Shown here piece by piece: positions 49,103-60,815 of a stretch of DNA of 64,000 nucleotides; the first letter of the stretch is position 1, and every line of letters begins with the position of its first letter. Position numbers and translations under genes: made by a program. Source of the DNA: Typhlomys cinereus. Taxonomy: Eukaryota > Chordata > Mammalia > Rodentia > Platacanthomyidae. The DNA is taken from positions 3,494,083-3,558,082 of the forward strand of contig JALPQD010000233.1 in the NCBI GenBank assembly GCA_023101885.1. The letters are read 5' to 3'. A model generated the notes under the pieces. The model had not been told where the DNA came from. It searched no databases and saw only the letters and a program-made list of their open reading frames with translations.

Positions 49103-49363
49103 AAATGGTGACCAGGAGGGGCTGGACAGGTGGCTCAGGGGTTAAGCCTCTGCCTTGCAGGCAGAAGGTCCTGAGTTCGGATCCTAAAGCCCACCTATAG
49201 ATGCCGGCAGAGCCTGTGAATCCCTGGGCAGAATAAACAAGGAGGAGGTTGAGGTGGTCCATGGTGGTTCCCGAATTTGTCCGTGGTTCTACACACACAT
49301 ATACACACATGTATACACGCACAATTGAATAAATAAAAAAAATTTTAAAAATGATGACCAGGA
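49103..49363 (+). mobile_element. Young tRNA-derived SINE with internal deletion and 15-bp duplication
   Basis: Duplication aaatggtgaccagga at 49103-49117 and aaatgatgaccagga at 49349-49363 (one mismatch). The SINE starts 'ggggctggacaggtggctca' at 49118. Its body lacks about 40 bp of the CpG-rich segment present at 21520-21560 (gap near 49205). The tail is A-rich. Frames at 49101-49322 are shadows. Confidence 0.93.
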
Positions 49364-52300
49364 AAAAAAAAGAAAAATGTCTTTAATATGTGAAAAAGAT
49401 GTGTAGGGCAAAGCAAGAGCCGAAAAAGTTTTGAGGAAGGTAAAAAAGGGTGAGAAATAAATGCATGCATTCCATGCATGTATAAAATTGTACAAAGAGC
49501 AAATGTAATAATTTTTAAAAGGGTATGTATGTCTGTTTCACTCTTTTTAAAAAATGTTTTTAGATATACTAGTATTTTAAGATGTCCTAGTGTGGTTGTA
49601 TCTTATGCTCTTTTTGCTATTTGCACTCTTTCAGCCTCTTTCTTTATTCTCTCATCTCCCCTGCCCCTAATCATTTCCTCACTATTATTTTTCTTTCTAT
49701 TTACACATTTGGTCTTTCATATCTCCTGCTTTAAAGTCTCCATCATATTCTTCCTTCTCACCCCTTTTTGATCATCCCTTTCAAATATTCTGAAGGATAA
49801 TGTGAAATGGAAAATGCCAAACAATGCGCCAACCAGAACCTATAGACATGTAAACAGTATCCCTAGTATCAGATATATCAAATCTTCTAAAAATTTGTTT
49901 GTCGGAAATGTCTCAAAAGGTCCCAAAACAGTGTAGGTTTTAGCTACTGCTTTTGGTTGCTCTTGAGAAAGTGACAGGAAATCTCTATTGCTAAAGATGC
50001 AAAATTAAACTAACAGCTGAAGTTGGTTTACAATCTTCCTTCTTGCTGGCCAGCTTTTTTAGTATCAGAAAATACTAAGCAAGCTGGTGGGAGAAAAAAG
50101 CAATAAGAACTCTTCTTAATCTGTGAAAGCTACAAATTGCAGTAACAAATAACAAGCACTGTGATAAGAGGCAACCATCAGTATAATAGAGACAGGAACG
50201 TCAAGAGAGAAATCAGCAGCTTTCTAATTGAATTTAAAGCTATTTTTCACAGGGATCATATTCCTTGCACTATAAACCAGAACCAGTGGGGTTAAAAACT
50301 TCAATGTTTAACTATAAATACACTCCATCAAACTTCCTTTCAAACACTTGTCATATATCCATAGATTGGAGGACCCCTCAGTATGCAACCTAAAAGCTTC
50401 ATTTTGCAACAGCAGATGTTTGTTACAGAAATCAAAAACTACCCAAAGTACAGAAAATAATTTACTGTGGACTTCTATGTCCTAAACAGGACATGTAAGC
50501 GGCTCTCATACCCCAGTGCTCAGGGAACATCAGAGAAGAGGGTACTGTAACACTTTAAAGCCTAAAGCTCACAGGGTTGTGTCTAGACATTATCTTCTGG
50601 ACTTGACAAGACTATAGTGTCAATGAATTCACTATAGTTATGTGTATTTCTATAAGACCTTCATGGGATTTGACCTATCAACCTTTCACACCATAGAAAA
50701 GCAAAGATCTCTAGATGCCCCACACAACCTTGAGATACTGTTTAGGGTAAATGATTATGAAGGTAAAGGGAGCATGCTCTTTTCAGTGTCATACATATTG
50801 GTATATGACTCATTGAAGGAAATGCAGGTGAGGCTCATTGGGGCACTGTGAAATGTTCATTGTGAAAAGACATAAAAATAGGTAGCATACCGGCAGGGAA
50901 GAAATATTGTAATGGGAAAAAGAGGAGAAGTGGAATTGGGGATTAAGATGTAACAATATTATAAATTCACCATTTTCTCACATGAATTCTGAAAGAATCA
51001 AAAACATAAAAATTAAAAAGAGGAAAAAGAACCCAAGTTCTGAAATCAAAAATGATGTGTCCAACAACACCTAAAGGATTATATTTAAGGATCTAACTTC
51101 CTTCCACTAGGCTACCTATTTTAAAATTTCATGGTCCTTTGAATATCATGGTGGCTAAAGATAAAGCTTTTAATGAACAAGAATTTAGGGGATAACTAAG
51201 ATCTATCACAATGGTTAGATAAAACCAATCAGTCATAAGTAGAAAAGTTTAAAGCTGAATTAAGGACCTGGAAGTCAAAATCACATTGTCATAAGTAAAA
51301 CCATAAGGTGAAATTTTATGTAACTTTTGAAAGTTCCACTGTAAAAGAGTGTTACTTGTTTCTGAGAAATTTCTCTACATGTTTATAAATTACATCTAGC
51401 TACTGAGAACTAGAATTGCAAAAGGTGATTTTCAAAAGAATTGAGTGCAATTTTACTTCTTGATTACTGCATGCCTGTCTGTTACAATACATACTTAAGT
51501 ATCATTCACAACTCTAAATTGAAAATTATTGATTAGTAATGAGTGATACAGATAAGGAGAGATTTTCAAGATTCCTAAGGTGCTTATTAAACAGCTTAAA
51601 CAGTAATGTGTACTTGAAACTTTCTTTAATATTAAAGGTAATTTAAAAAGCATATGGAAGATAATTCATTTTAAAAATAATTGTTCAGACATTTATAAAC
51701 TATGTAAGCATAACTTTTCTACAGACACAGACTGTTCTTTTCTGTAAATAATTTACTCTAGTGTGGTTTTACCCTCATAGAACCAATCTGTCATACCAGA
51801 CCCCATGCTAGGCAGACACAGCGCAAAAGCTGTGTCTAAACTTGTCTTCATTGTGTTTTTCTGTTCAGTTCCAACTATTCATCCCAGGATGCTCACTCTT
51901 CCCTGAACAGTGTGAGTACATTTAATTACAGTCTGGCATGTGTGTTCCTGAGAAACAAAAGATTGTGGACTGAGGTTGATGATTAAGTGTTCTACTGGAT
52001 AATTGCTTAAACTACTACTTATATTATGTGGCATTATCTCTTTTGAACAAAGTGATTATCAGTCTTTTGTGTAGCGATTATACAATGTAAGTGCAATCTT
52101 GCTGTTTTAACTCTTGTCAGAGATTATGTTTAATATCCCCCCCATTACAAAGAGGGGTCCAAATTTAGGCATCCTGTCTTCTGTAGAGAAATCCCCAGGA
52201 AACAATCTTTTCTGACTTGATGCTGGGAATATACAACTTCTGATCTTCTAGGGGAACAGAATCAAAACAATCATGCAATATTCAGAAGAAAGATAAAAGT

Positions 52301-52829
52301 ATTTACATCTTTTGAGTGCACAATCCCAGATGGCAAATACCTACAATGTTATGATTTATACTAAAATCTATGTTTACACATTGAGGACAAATTTGAAGGC
52401 CAAAAAAGAAGTTGTTTTTTCATTAAAAAATTTATAGACATGACTGAGAATTAGAGATTATTCAGTTATATGAATATGTAACAAGTATTGAGAATTTGCA
52501 TGGGAGCATATACATACCTTTACTTCTTAAAAAATGAAGCCTGTAATTTCAACATTTTCATTTACATTTAAGTGATAATTGGACCATAAACAAGTTTACT
52601 CTTCTCACAAGACTATTCATTTTTGAAGGACACTTTAAAAATCTTTCATGTTCACATGGCATTTATTGATTTTTGATGTAGTCAACATGATTGCCATCCA
52701 AAAAATGGACTGTGACATGATCAGAGCAAATACTAATATTTTACAGATATGATTACTAAACATGATACAGTGAAAAATATATAACACCATAAGAATCAAA
52801 ACAACCATTCCAGCTCATGTTTCCTAAAT
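49364..52829. other. Longest stretch free of recognisable repeats
   Basis: No SINE, L1 or LTR signature recognised except possible old pyrimidine-rich L1-like sequence at 49590-49770. 49850-50300 and 51770-52150 have more even base composition and no simple repeats, which makes them candidates for unique or conserved non-coding sequence. No long frame; 50642-50851 (69 residues) has no recognisable feature. I see no exon-like structure. Confidence 0.4.
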
Positions 52830-52959
52830 TTTTATGTATGTTTGCAATCCCCTCCGTCTTGGCCTGAATATTCTAGAATATATATTTTTTCTCCCAGACA
52901 ACAAGAACCCTGTAGTCCATCAAAGACTACAGTCTCTAATATACTAGCTATCAACACAA

Positions 52960-54100
52960 ATGTAAAATGTATATTTTCTCTCAACATCTCTATTTTGTGT
53001 GCATACATGTTGTATAAGTCAGTGGTTAATACATTTTTTCAGCTGTGTTCCATTGAATGGATGTATTACAACTGGTTTTTATATTACCTGTTCTTTGAAA
53101 ATAACAGTTTGCATTGTTTTCAGTTGTTATCTATTACAAGCATAAAACCTGTGAATATTGCTTAAGGATTAATTCTCACAAGTATTTTATTTTTATGAGT
53201 AAATATCTAGGATTGAAATGATTAAATTATGTGGTAGATCCATGTTTGATTTGGAAGAAAATGCTGCCAAGCTCTATTTCAAACTGATTCCACTACTTTA
53301 CAATCTGAATATTATTATATGGGGAACAAGTCGTTTTGCATTGATTTATCTTTTATTCTATCTTTTTATTCTTTTAGAGTGTTGTACATGAGTATAGAAA
53401 ATTTTTTATATTTTATATTGTAATCCCTAATCCTAAACCCTCTTCTTTTACCATCACACTTGTTCTGGCTTATTTTTTTTAATATTAGTTTTGACAAGGG
53501 ATATAGCATTTGCCTTTCTAATGTGTATTTTTCCTAATTGTTAACTAATTTTGATCAAATTCTTGCTTGCTACTTATCACTGCTTTCTTTTATGGTGAAG
53601 TGCCCATTGAAATATTTGAATGTTAATTGTAGGTTAATTGTAGAATGTTAATTGTTAATTTTTAATCTGGTACTACCTTTTGCATGCATTCATTAATAGT
53701 AAATGTTAGGTGCTGACCTAAATTTATTCATCTATTTAGAGATATGTTCATATTAAAATGTCCATTTAGTATCATGATATACCATAGCATTATTTTTGAC
53801 TAGCAAATTAATCTTGAATTCTTGGGATATTCCCCAATTTGTCATATTGTATTATCTTATTCAAATATAGGCATTTGTGCTTAACATCAAAATTTGTTAA
53901 GGCTTTATTAACTTTTGTAAAACATACAACTATGCAATTTAATATGTATTTTTAGGTACATGTTCTATAAGACTGCATGTTTCCCTCATAGACTGAGTTT
54001 GGATGCAACTCAGTGATATTTGTGAAAGCATTGTCAGTAGGAATTTTCTTTTTGAGAATCAATTTAAAGATTTAAATTATTTGAAATACTTTAAACTTTT
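52960..54100 (-). mobile_element. Ancient L1M ORF2 fragment
   Basis: On minus, 53250-53020 contains the reverse of 'ccattgaatggatgtattac' style blocks near the end of ORF2. 53750-53900 resembles an ORF2 reverse transcriptase region in reverse ('agcaaattaatcttgaattc', 'ttgtcatattgtattatc'). Heavily decayed; boundaries uncertain. The 107-residue frame at 52842-53165 on plus is antisense to it. Confidence 0.55.
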
Positions 54101-54607
54101 CTAGTTCTGTGTTCCTAAATAAGCTTAGAAAATTGATATCTTCAAATGAAATAAATAGATGAAGATGTATTCTAACATGCTGTATTGCTTTGGAAAAGTT
54201 GATTAAGGTTGAGCATCACTTCAAGTGTTGTGTAAAATCTACCAGTAAAACATGTGAAGCCCTGTTTACAGTGTGAGAAGCATGTTGAGGAGTAATGGAA
54301 TGTTAGCATTAACATTCTGATTCTGATTTCCCTTGAGCCAGGGTCTATAATTTGAAGGAACTTTTCTATTTCTTCCAGCTATGTAATGTTGACAGTCTAA
54401 TTTCTACATATTTAATTTATATCCCTTTTCATTTCTCTATAAAGAACAGTGATGTCTTTTTCATTCTTGATTCATCTAATTTGATATTCTGTCAAATTTT
54501 GACTAGTATAGTTTAAGATTATTTAAACTTCAGTTGATCCCTAAGAAAGAATCAATTCTTAGTTAAAATATAATTTTATTCTGTTTCATTTATTTAAATT
54601 ATATTAT
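54101..54607 (-). mobile_element. Probable continuation of ancient L1M
   Basis: Sequence around 54590-54610 and 54962-54975 reads, when joined across the SINE, like the reverse of an ORF2 linker region ('ttgttctctattttctaact' then 'tcgggtttgc'). The intervening part is too decayed to be certain. Confidence 0.35.
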
Positions 54608-54961
54608 TTGTTCTCTATTTTCTTTTTTAAATTTTTTTATTTATTATTTATTCAATTGTGCATGCATGCGTGTGTGCACGTGTATGTATATGTGTGTATG
54701 TGAGTGCCTGTGTGTATGTATGTGTGTGTGTGTAGAACCACGGGCGAATTTGGGAACCACCATGGACGCCTTCACCTCCTCCTTGTTTACTATGCCCAGG
54801 GATTCACAGGCTCCGCCCTATCAGGACCAGAAATGCAGAGTGCCCCCGCGTCTACCCGGCGTCTATACGTGGGGTCTAGGATCCGAACTCAGGACCTTTC
54901 GTCTGCAAGGCAGAGGCTTAACCCCTGAGCCACCGCTCCAGCCCCTTGTTCTCTATTTTCT
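54608..54961 (-). mobile_element. Young tRNA-derived SINE with perfect 16-bp duplication
   Basis: Duplication ttgttctctattttct at 54608-54623 and 54946-54961. The SINE is full length on minus: head near 54945 ('ggggctggagcggtggctca'), CpG-containing body, short CA-rich part and A-rich tail at 54624-54655. Frames at 54666-55004 are shadows. Confidence 0.96.
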
Positions 54962-56373
54962 AACTTCGGGTTTGCTTTCTCATTTTTTTATGTGTCATAC
55001 TTGAGATAGAAACAACTCATGAATGCTATGAAAGTGATCAACCACTGCATTACATTTTCTGTCTACATTTTGTTTTCTCATTCAATACATGGTCTCACTA
55101 AAGTGACTTGACTGGCTTTTATCTCATTGTATATTTTTTTTTTTGAACTGTAACACTCCAGCCTCAACTACCTGAGTAGCTCACATTTCCTATGAGAGAA
55201 AAATTTTCATGTGTATTTGAGGAATATATATGCCCATGTTTCTCAAGTAATATCTTTGGTTCTGTTTTTAAGAAAATTGATAATCTGTAAGTTATCTTTC
55301 TGTTTTTACTTTTTAAAGGAAATGATTTCCAGATTTTCTGTCTGAAGAATTGTTTGCTGATACTTTCAAATCTTTTAATACGCACCTTGTTCTTCCCAAA
55401 TTGCAAAATGCTTATTATGCTGAGGGTTTTTTTTTTTGTATCTCCTCCATCAATCACCTTTTTTTTGCCATAGCTATTTATTCTAACCCTGATTTACAAT
55501 CATTTGTGTGATTGTGAAGCTATGCATTTTCAAAATCTATCTGCAGATATGGATGGAAATGTTAAAACAGGACAAGATAATTCATTTCAATACTAACTGT
55601 TCCTACTACATTTTAGTCAATTAAGGTTGTCTAAAGCTTTGGTTCATTAATAGAGCAAGCACTGGTTTTGTTATTTTGCTTATCTTTGTTTGCTTGCTTG
55701 ACCTGTTTTCTGCCTTAATCTTGTCAAAGATTTTAGAGGCCTTGTTCCAATATTTGGAAGTGATTTCTTCAATTCTCCTTTAAAAGTTTTTAAGGGGACT
55801 GTGAGAAAGGTGGCAATTTCTCTATATATCTTTAGCTCCTCTCTGTCTTCCTGAAATAAATATAATTATTAAAATTAGAAAAATACTAATTCTGAAATTA
55901 AGATTTTCCTTCCTTATGTATATCATTACATGTCACTTTTTGTGTTGATATTTTTTTGATAGAGAGGTTTGTTTCTCTCAAGGAATTAATTTTTTCTGTG
56001 ATATCATGCCTATCGTTTTTATACTCCTCTAAGAATTTAATCTACAGAGGTGTGTTTTACAATACTTTTTTCTCCTTTTCATATGCTTTATTTTACTTTA
56101 TAAAATTGAGTGTTAATGTATTCCAGTGTGTTGGGACATTTTCTAATATATTTTTCCTAGTAAATTTTACTAATATATTCATGATTCTCTTTTTTTTCAA
56201 TTAGTCAGATATACATGACAAATTAATATTCTCAGAGGTAATAGATAACTTTAATTGTTTTTATGTTTTTGGACTGTTTAAACATTTCATAAGTATATTT
56301 GCATATTTCATATACTATATCTTCAAGATATGATTTTGCTTCAATTTAACTTGTTTTATTACTAGTTTCACTC
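54962..56373. other. AT-rich, possibly old L1, not assigned
   Basis: No clear element and no gene. Several T-rich runs. The frames at 55164-55457 (minus) and 55956-56204 (plus) have no recognisable domain. Confidence 0.3.
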
Positions 56374-56844
56374 TAAATTTTGTATTTCTTTTTTTAAATT
56401 TTTTTATTTTTTTTCTGCTCATACAAACATAATAGGAACCCCTGTCCTGTCCCTCCCTCCATCCCTCCTTGGGCCTCCCTGTTCCCTCCCCGTTTTGTTC
56501 CTTTCCTTCTCCCCCTCCCTCCCTTTCTCCCAGTGCCACCTTCCCCCATCTCTGAATCATCCTTTAATGTGTATGTCAAACTTTCCTCTGGGTCCTCCTC
56601 TCTGATGAGGTGTAAGGACTCAGTGGCATTTCCTAGAACTCTTTCTTGTGTTCCCCTTAAGTATAGGAACACTATTGTGACTGTTAATCCCTTGCTTCTA
56701 AGGATCCTAGTGCCTTTAGTTCATGCTAGACTTTGAGGGGTCAATGATATGTTGGTGATTGCACAGATCATGCAGAGTCCTGTTATAATTGCTTCGGCTC
56801 TAACTTGCGTGGGGTATCTTGCATATCATAAATTTTGTATTTCT
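56374..56844 (-). mobile_element. Young 5'-truncated L1 3' end with perfect 16-bp duplication
   Basis: Duplication taaattttgtatttct at 56374-56389 and 56829-56844. The 439-bp insert is L1 3' UTR on minus: tail with 'ctgctcatacaaacataata', polypurine tract (56440-56540), then upstream 3' UTR, with its 5' end at 'atgatatgcaagatac'. Frames at 56315-56736 are shadows. Confidence 0.96.
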
Positions 56845-57837
56845 GATGTTTTAGTAATTTCAGGTGACTTTTTATTACAAATTTTCATTTAAATTTTTTG
56901 TTTATGAAATCTATAACAGCTACTTTAAAAACTTTTGTTTATTTGTTCATATTATTTATCATTATTATCATTTACTGTAGTTTTGGTGATAGAATCCACT
57001 ACTTGAGGCAAACTAGGCAGATTCTGCCACTAAATTACATCTCCAGCCTTGCTGGACCATTTCTGATTAATATTCCCATGATAAATGACTGGATCATCTT
57101 GCTTCTTACTGTGCCTAATAATTTTGATTGGAAGCTAAACATTGAAATTTTCATTTCGTTAGGAGTTGTACATGTTTGTGTTTCTGTAATTATACTGAAT
57201 ATTTCCTTCTAGACTTCCATCACTTGGATGCATGAATTCCTATCTTTATATTTATTGGATGTCATGGAACAGCAGTTCATCAGGAGATTAATTTCCTACT
57301 ACTGACACAAAGTCCTTTCTAAATTCTCTATACAATGCCAATGATTTATGAGGTATTTTCCATCTGCTTTATGGGAACAAGTGACATTTGTAACCCCATG
57401 AAAGAGCTAGGTAAAATTATCTCATGATTTTCATATGTATGTTTGCCCAACCAATTGAATTCCTCACAACTGGTGCTCATCTCTTCTTTTCTGGATATCT
57501 ATAAAGTTCTTTGCTCACACTTTTCTTCTTTTGGTGAGCTCCTCACAGAATTTAAGTTTGGGAGGGATTATGACTCTGAGCTCCAGTCTATCAAATCATG
57601 GAGTTTAATGGGCTCTAGTTGAAGTCATGTGTTTTGTGATAAGCATGAATATTTCATAAGTAAGCAAGGTCAAATACTGATCACAGCTCTTTTGTTTATT
57701 GTCTTAGTATATACTGTTCTTCTTGCATCTCAAAAAATCTAATTATTTTAATCTCCATCATTTCAATAATGTGGGAATAATCAATTTCTCAATTATAAAA
57801 TATAGGAAAACAAGTTCAATATTTTAAAAGACTTATT
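56845..57837. other. Intergenic with an ID-like fragment
   Basis: 56975-57052 reads on minus like a decayed ID/tRNA-Ala-type SINE ('aaggctggagatgtaattta', then 'gtggcagaatctgc'). The rest, including the frame at 56898-57212, is unassigned and shows no gene features. Confidence 0.4.
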
Positions 57838-58110
57838 TAGCTCTCAGTTCTAAAGGTGGAAGTCCATGGTTACGTGGCCCATGAATTCCAACACCATGTG
57901 TGAGTGCATGTTTGAGCAAATTGTCACATTTTGAACCTGGAAACCAAGAGACATAGAGAAAAGGACAGGTGAAAAGCAAGAATGAGGTCTTATAAATGCT
58001 GTGAGAGCACATCCCAGTGACCTGACTGAAGGATCTTCTACTAGTACTTGCCAATTAAAAGTTGATAGAACCTAACAATACTGTGTCCCTTGCCTGGGTG
58101 ACAAGCTTTC
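57838..58110 (-). mobile_element. MaLR-like LTR remnant
   Basis: 'gacttatttagctctcagtt' at the left and 'gaggtcttataaatgctg' plus 'gtgacctgactgaaggat' to the right follow the reverse reading of MaLR-class LTRs. Strongly decayed, so the family is uncertain. Confidence 0.35.
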
Positions 58111-60389
58111 AACACAAGGGTCTTAGGGAGCTTCCAAAAATAATAAAATACTTTTTAAGTGGATGATGAGATGCAGATTACAATTAAGGTTCTTTCCAGC
58201 TTCAAACTTTCTCCATGATGAAAAAGGAGCTGTTCAAAATTATCAGTGAGCCAGCAACAAGTAGGGTAACTAATACAATGCACACCTTTGTCATATTGGA
58301 AACTAATTTCTGTTATGGTCATTAATTCTATGTGCATTTGAAATATCACACTAAATATACCCAGGGTATATTTTGTCATAATGGGAACTTGAATTTTCAT
58401 CATCATTTTATATAAAGCTGAAAGTTTTTTCAAAAGAAAGAACTCACACTGAATCTACCTCTTGATTTTCTTTTGTTGTATGAACTTCATTTTTATGATT
58501 CTGTTGTAAACTGATAAGATTTGGATGCAACTCATTCATAGAAAAAATTTTAACCTTATCATTCACTTATTTTACCTACTGGACATATATTACAGTTTCA
58601 AAAGATTTTCAACCTTAACATGTCCTTATTCACAAAAGAAATGAAGCTTACTTACATATAAAGGTAATATTACAAAAGAATTGTGCTTGCCATTCTAAAT
58701 GCAAACATTTCAACTCAATATTTTAAAAAGCTAAATAAAAATAGCATACAGTTCTTTATGCTTCCCTATATATTTGTTAAATTTGAGATGGGATAATACT
58801 CATTTTTACTCAGCAATATGGAAAATATACAAAGGAGCTAAAACATAAACTCCTATTCAGTAAGAATTTGTTTTTGTTTTTCTATAATAAAAATTTTAAC
58901 TCTGCAATTCTATCAATAACATTTTCTTAGGATGCATATTCTAGTTTATAACTCAGAAGACTAATCAGCTAATTTTCCAAAAATTAAAAAATTTGCTTTG
59001 AGGCAAGTGGATATAGATTTCAGTGCTATAATTACAAAATCTTTGACAGGGTAATTCTTAAGTGTCTAAACCTCAATTTTCTTACTCATTACATGATATT
59101 AATAAGAAAAATAAACTGTTAATTTAAGACTTATATAAATATCATATATAGATTATTTACCATTTCAGTTATACCACTAGTTTTTTTCACATATTTTATA
59201 TATTTTACACATGTTTTATGATCATTCGCTTTTGAATCATCCTGTATTCCAGTTAACTCATTGAACATGTGTTTATCAGGTATCAAGTCATTGATTTTTC
59301 CCAACATTTCTAAAATATTGTTCCTTCTTAAATTCCCCTGAGTATTCTTCTTTACATAAACTGGGTAAAATCCTGTGACTTTCCAGCACTCACCATTCAT
59401 TTCAATTTAACTGATCTCTGTACTATGGCTTTTTGTATTGCAGACAGATGTTAAGCATCATCATCCTGCTTCATAAAACAAAGAAGAATAATTTTTTGGC
59501 TTTAAATGTCAACCTTAGTGGGGCTTGATATAATGCTTTCCTGGGGTATGACACTATCATGATGAGTGTACACTAGTAGGAAGCAGTTATTGATAGACAC
59601 AAACAAAAATAGGAAAGGTCAGTAGTGTCCTTTGTGTAGATCATGAATATCCATCATTGTTTACTTTTGAGAAAAATTCTGTGATGTGTGAAATGTCTTT
59701 TGTTAAACTATATCAAATTCCTGATTTCATCTACATTCTTAGACTAATAACATTGTTGATTATTTACATTTTTCTCTTTGATGTATTTCAACTGATTACA
59801 TCTTGAAGACCATAAAACTAATGGAGATATGGGAGAATCAAAGTGAAGTAAAGTGACATCACATAACTTACAACAGGATTTGTGAAGTTTTTTCCACTGG
59901 TATCAAGCTTATTTGTCTGAGTATACAGGTAAGTAAGAAAGGTACATGAATCAAATATTCACTGATCATTTATCAAAAAATATTAATTTAAGACAATTGT
60001 TTGATATACACATAATGTCATTTATTAAAACCAACAAATTTGCATATCAAAAGAGATAAAAACAGTTTTTGCTAACAATTTAATCCAGACTTAATATCTG
60101 ATACTGAAGGGTGTATAGTATGTCAATATTTTTGAATTCATTGATACTTTGACTTTACAAGTGTTAATGCTGAAAGTTGGTTTATATACAAATACAATAT
60201 AAAAGAACAGAATTATATTCAGCTTATTTTCAGAAACTTACAATTTTGTCTCATTTCAAGTTAAAATTTATGAAATAAAATTCAAGCCAGCAATTCAATC
60301 AGCAATTTTTTAAACCAAACTTCTAATACAATCTAATCTGAAGTTATATTAATTAAATCTTTAGAGAATGAGAAATGGCAATAGGAAAA
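58111..60389. other. Intergenic, no recognised element
   Basis: AT-rich. Minus-strand frames at 58155-58433 and 59131-59400 (92 and 89 residues) lack any recognisable domain. No simple-sequence arrays of note. Confidence 0.4.
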
Positions 60390-60815
60390 TGTCATAGTTA
60401 TTCACAGGTGCCAAACTTGAGAGTTTGAGCTCTGGGCAAAATTGTAGAGAATTAATGGTTAAATTAAGCCCAGAGCAAACCTGCAGGAGATTGTCTAGCT
60501 GATCAGGGAAGCCCCAGTCTATGGTAGAAGGGAGTAGGCCCTAGAATAAAATACAGAGAGCTGACTGAGAAAGTTGTCATCCTTGTGTACCCTTGGCCAG
60601 ACATGCTGGTCTGGCAAGTAAGGATCTTCTTTCTCTCAGCTGGTATGTGTTGATGGTGTGGCCACTTCCCTTGGCCCTGGTGTTGGTGCATATATTTTCC
60701 TGTCAAGCTATACTGAGAGCTGTAACCGGACAATTGTAAGAGAAAATAAACCCCTTGTTTCCTTAAGCCATTTGACTTATCAGCAACCATGCAGGCAAAC
60801 TGCTACAGAAAACAT
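60390..60815 (+). mobile_element. Rodent LTR-like interspersed repeat, copy 4
   Basis: The core 'ggagattgtctagctgatca' and 'gggaagccccagtctatgg' match the copy at 20375-20775. It ends with 'gagaaaataaaccccttgtt' and 'tccttaagcc', the best-preserved polyadenylation-like end of the four copies. The 95-residue minus frame is antisense to it. Confidence 0.55.

Noticed and set aside
49118..49190. tRNA-gene-like A and B boxes (also in the other SINE heads)
   Set aside because: They are internal promoter remnants of tRNA-derived SINEs, followed by SINE body and tail. There is no complete cloverleaf of a functional tRNA gene.
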